Positions 5,802 through 7,951 of a DNA stretch of 7,951 bases are shown piece by piece. The notes under the pieces were generated by a model, which saw only the letters and a list, made by a program, of their open reading frames with translations, was not told where the DNA came from and did not search any database. Origin of the DNA: Fidelibacterota bacterium (GTDB taxonomy: Bacteria > Fidelibacterota > UBA8477 > JABMPR01); contig JAUVDF010000034.1 of NCBI GenBank assembly GCA_030595455.1, forward strand, positions 1 to 7,951, in the 5' to 3' direction. The stretch's first letter is position 1, and every line of letters begins with the position of its first letter. The position numbers and the translations under genes were made by a program.

Positions 5802-7951
5802 ATGATCACAAAGAAGGACGCCCTGCATTATCACAGCATGGGGGACCGCAAGGGCAAGATAGAGGTTGTGGCCACAAAACCATTTGTCACACAGCGGGAT
5901 CTAAGTTTGGCATATTCACCGGGTGTCGCCTATCCCTGTCTGGAGATCGCCGAAAATCCAGCCCTGGCCAATGAATACACAGCAAAAGGAAATCTGGTTG
6001 CTGTAATTTCAAATGGGACTGCAGTTCTAGGCTTAGGAAATATTGGTGCGCTTGCCGGTAAACCCGTCATGGAAGGCAAGGGTGTATTATTTAAAAGATT
6101 TGCTGATATTGATGTATTTGATTTAGAAATCGATTCTGAAGATCCTGATGAAATCATCAATGCTGTCAAGTTGCTGGAGCCGACTTTCGGTGGCATCAAT
6201 CTGGAGGATATCAAATCTCCTGAGTGTTTCTATATCGAAAAAAAACTTAAGCAAGAAATGAATATCCCGGTCTTCCATGACGATCAACATGGAACAGCCA
6301 TCATATCTGCAGCTGCACTTTTGAATGCGGTCGAAGTCGTTGGTAAAAAAATGGAAGAGATTCGGATTGTGGTTTCAGGCGCAGGGGCGTCAGCGTTATC
6401 CTGTAGCGAACACTACATCCGGATGGGGGCTAAACGAGAAAATCTTATCATGTGCGATTCCAAGGGTGTGATATACAAGGGTCGTGAAGCAGGGATGAAT
6501 GAATTTAAACTGCCTTTTGCAAATGATACTAAAGCCCGGACTATTCAGGAGGCTATGAAAGCTGCTGACGTCTTCATTGGTCTGTCTAGAAAAGATGTGA
6601 TTAATGGTGATGATCTAAAAACCATGGCACCTGACCCTATTATTTTTGCCATGGCCAATCCAGACCCAGAAATTACTTATCCTGAAGCAATGGCTGCTAG
6701 GCCTGATGCCATCATGGGCACGGGACGATCCGATTATCCAAATCAAGTCAACAATGTATTGGGATTCCCATTCATCTTTAGAGGAGCTCTGGATGTTCAG
6801 GCTACCGAGATCAATGAGGAAATGAAAGTAGCTGCGACTTTAGCCTTGGCACAACTCGCAAAAGAGGATACCCCGGATGAGGTGATTCAGGTTTATGGTT
6901 TAGATCACCTGGAATTCGGACGAGATTATCTGATCCCCAAACCCTTTGACCCACGGGTCCTAATCTGGGAAGCAGCAGCTGTGGCGAAAGCAGCTATGGA
7001 AACCGGTGTTGCTCGTCGCCAAATTGATCTTGCTGAATATAAAGAGGAGTTAGAAGCACGTCTTGGTAAAGGCCGTGAATTCATGCGCACCTTGTATAAT
7101 CGAGCTAAAATTTCGCCTAAGCGGGTTGTATTTCCTGAAGGTGAAAATGAGCGTATTATTCGTGCGAGTCATCTAATCCGGCAGGAGGGTATTGCTCATC
7201 CTATTCTGGTTGGGAAGAAGTCCAAAATCAAGGCTGTGGCTGCAGAGCTGAATATACCTCTGAAGGGTGTTCAGATCATTGATCCTGCCAAATACGACAA
7301 CAAGAAAAAATTTATTGATGAATTTTATGCCATGAGACAGCGTAAAGGAGTAACCCAGGGAGGTGCCAAACGATTTATGGAGCGGCGCTATTCCTTTGCT
7401 TCCATGATGCTGCATATGGGTGAAGCCGATGCTATGATTTCAGGAATTACTCAGCAGTATCCTGATGCCCTTCGTCCGGTGATGCAGGTGATTAAGCCCA
7501 GTTCAGATTTCAAACATGTGGCTGGTCTGTTTTTACTTATTTTTAAAGATAGCATGAAGATCTTTGCAGATATTTCTGTCAATATTGATCCAACGGCTGA
7601 AGTTCTTTCAGAGATTGCCCTCATGGCCGCTGAACAGGCTAAACGTTGGAAAATGAATCCGCGGGTGGCCATGTTGAGCTACTCTAATTTTGGCTCTTCA
7701 GACCATGTCTATGCGAAAAAAGTCAGGGAAGCAGTTAAGCTCATTCGGGAAAAGGATCCTGACCTTATGGTTGATGGTGAGATGAATGCTGACGTAGCCC
7801 TTTCGCCCAAAATACAGAATGAAAACTATCCGTTTAGTGATCTGAAAGGATCGGCAAATGTCCTTATCTTTCCAGATCTGCAATCCGCAAACATTAGTTA
7901 TAAGTTAGTTCACCGACTTAGTAACGCAGAGGCTATTGGTCCTATTCTGGT
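5802..7951 (+). CDS. maeB: MaeB-type malic enzyme fused to a phosphotransacetylase-like domain, 3' partial
   Basis: The frame from the ATG at 5802 stays open to the right edge (716 codons), without a stop. The enzyme oxidatively decarboxylates malate to pyruvate, with NADP+ as the usual cofactor of this class. The malic domain shows catalytic Y38 in [10 protein letters not shown]93 in [11 protein letters not shown], and metal ligands E135-D136 in NLEDI and D160/D161 in HDDQHGTA. The Rossmann domain carries GAGASALS (193-200), with Ala or Ser where some malic enzymes have Gly, then [17 protein letters not shown] and [23 protein letters not shown] are also class hallmarks. From about residue 430 comes a phosphotransacetylase-like domain ([40 protein letters not shown]). 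In studied MaeB proteins it is regulatory and binds acetyl-CoA rather than catalysing. E. coli MaeB has 759 residues, so about 40 residues are missing. The start is supported by GGGGA (5789-5793) eight bases upstream and by the family-like opening of the protein. It supplies pyruvate and NADPH next to the transketolase and aminotransferase genes. Confidence 0.95.
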   Translation, partial: MITKKDALHYHSMGDRKGKIEVVATKPFVTQRDLSLAYSPGVAYPCLEIAENPALANEYTAKGNLVAVISNGTAVLGLGNIGALAGKPVMEGKGVLFKRFADIDVFDLEIDSEDPDEIINAVKLLEPTFGGINLEDIKSPECFYIEKKLKQEMNIPVFHDDQHGTAIISAAALLNAVEVVGKKMEEIRIVVSGAGASALSCSEHYIRMGAKRENLIMCDSKGVIYKGREAGMNEFKLPFANDTKARTIQEAMKAADVFIGLSRKDVINGDDLKTMAPDPIIFAMANPDPEITYPEAMAARPDAIMGTGRSDYPNQVNNVLGFPFIFRGALDVQATEINEEMKVAATLALAQLAKEDTPDEVIQVYGLDHLEFGRDYLIPKPFDPRVLIWEAAAVAKAAMETGVARRQIDLAEYKEELEARLGKGREFMRTLYNRAKISPKRVVFPEGENERIIRASHLIRQEGIAHPILVGKKSKIKAVAAELNIPLKGVQIIDPAKYDNKKKFIDEFYAMRQRKGVTQGGAKRFMERRYSFASMMLHMGEADAMISGITQQYPDALRPVMQVIKPSSDFKHVAGLFLLIFKDSMKIFADISVNIDPTAEVLSEIALMAAEQAKRWKMNPRVAMLSYSNFGSSDHVYAKKVREAVKLIREKDPDLMVDGEMNADVALSPKIQNENYPFSDLKGSANVLIFPDLQSANISYKLVHRLSNAEAIGPIL

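Noticed and set aside
5930..6214. 94-codon minus-strand open frame in the malic enzyme region
   Set aside because: The + strand here encodes an unbroken malic enzyme with all catalytic motifs; the antisense frame is a by-product. The same holds for the minus-strand frames at 7173-7415, 7451-7672 and 7698-7883.
1..7951. tRNA/rRNA genes, CRISPR arrays, insertion sequences, attachment sites
   Set aside because: I saw no regularly spaced repeats, no transposase or integrase motifs and no tRNA-like cloverleaf; almost all of the window is accounted for by + strand coding sequence.

Overview
The window is a stretch of bacterial chromosome with moderate GC (roughly mid-40s percent by eye). All recognisable genes are on the + strand. 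The best lineage clue is the protein at the left edge. It is an M1-type metallopeptidase ending in an 'AYPNPFN ... SGIY' tail, the type IX secretion / FlgD-like sorting tail typical of the Bacteroidetes-FCB group and its uncultured relatives (Marinimicrobia, Calditrichaeota, KSB1-like). An FCB-type free-living heterotroph is therefore likely, but the phylum cannot be fixed from this window.

Layout. Positions 1-1240 hold the 3' part of the secreted M1 aminopeptidase, followed by a weak terminator-like hairpin (1256-1273). A small two-helix membrane protein of unknown role lies at about 1373-1564. An AT-rich intergenic region (1565-1726) carries a possible promoter and an inverted repeat. It leads into a metabolic block: an Rrf2/IscR-type regulator with three Cys and one His as likely Fe-S ligands (1727-2131), an enlarged transketolase-like protein (2168-4492) and a class I/II PLP aminotransferase (4518-5711). 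After a strong hairpin (5755-5781) comes a MaeB-type malic enzyme with a fused phosphotransacetylase-like domain (5802 to beyond the right edge).

How the genes may work together. The 36- and 25-nt gaps between regulator, transketolase and aminotransferase, each with a Shine-Dalgarno sequence, suggest one transcript headed by its own regulator. Malic enzyme may be read through the hairpin or transcribed separately. The enzymes sit around the pentose-phosphate, pyruvate and malate nodes, so the block looks like central carbon and amino-donor metabolism under redox or Fe-S control. That joint role is inference from gene order.

I found no mobile element, CRISPR array, tRNA, rRNA or clearly new multi-gene system. 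The least ordinary items are the transketolase-like enzyme (about 100 residues longer than usual, with GEG replacing the GDG cofactor motif but almost all substrate-site residues kept) and its tight linkage to a putative Fe-S Rrf2 regulator.
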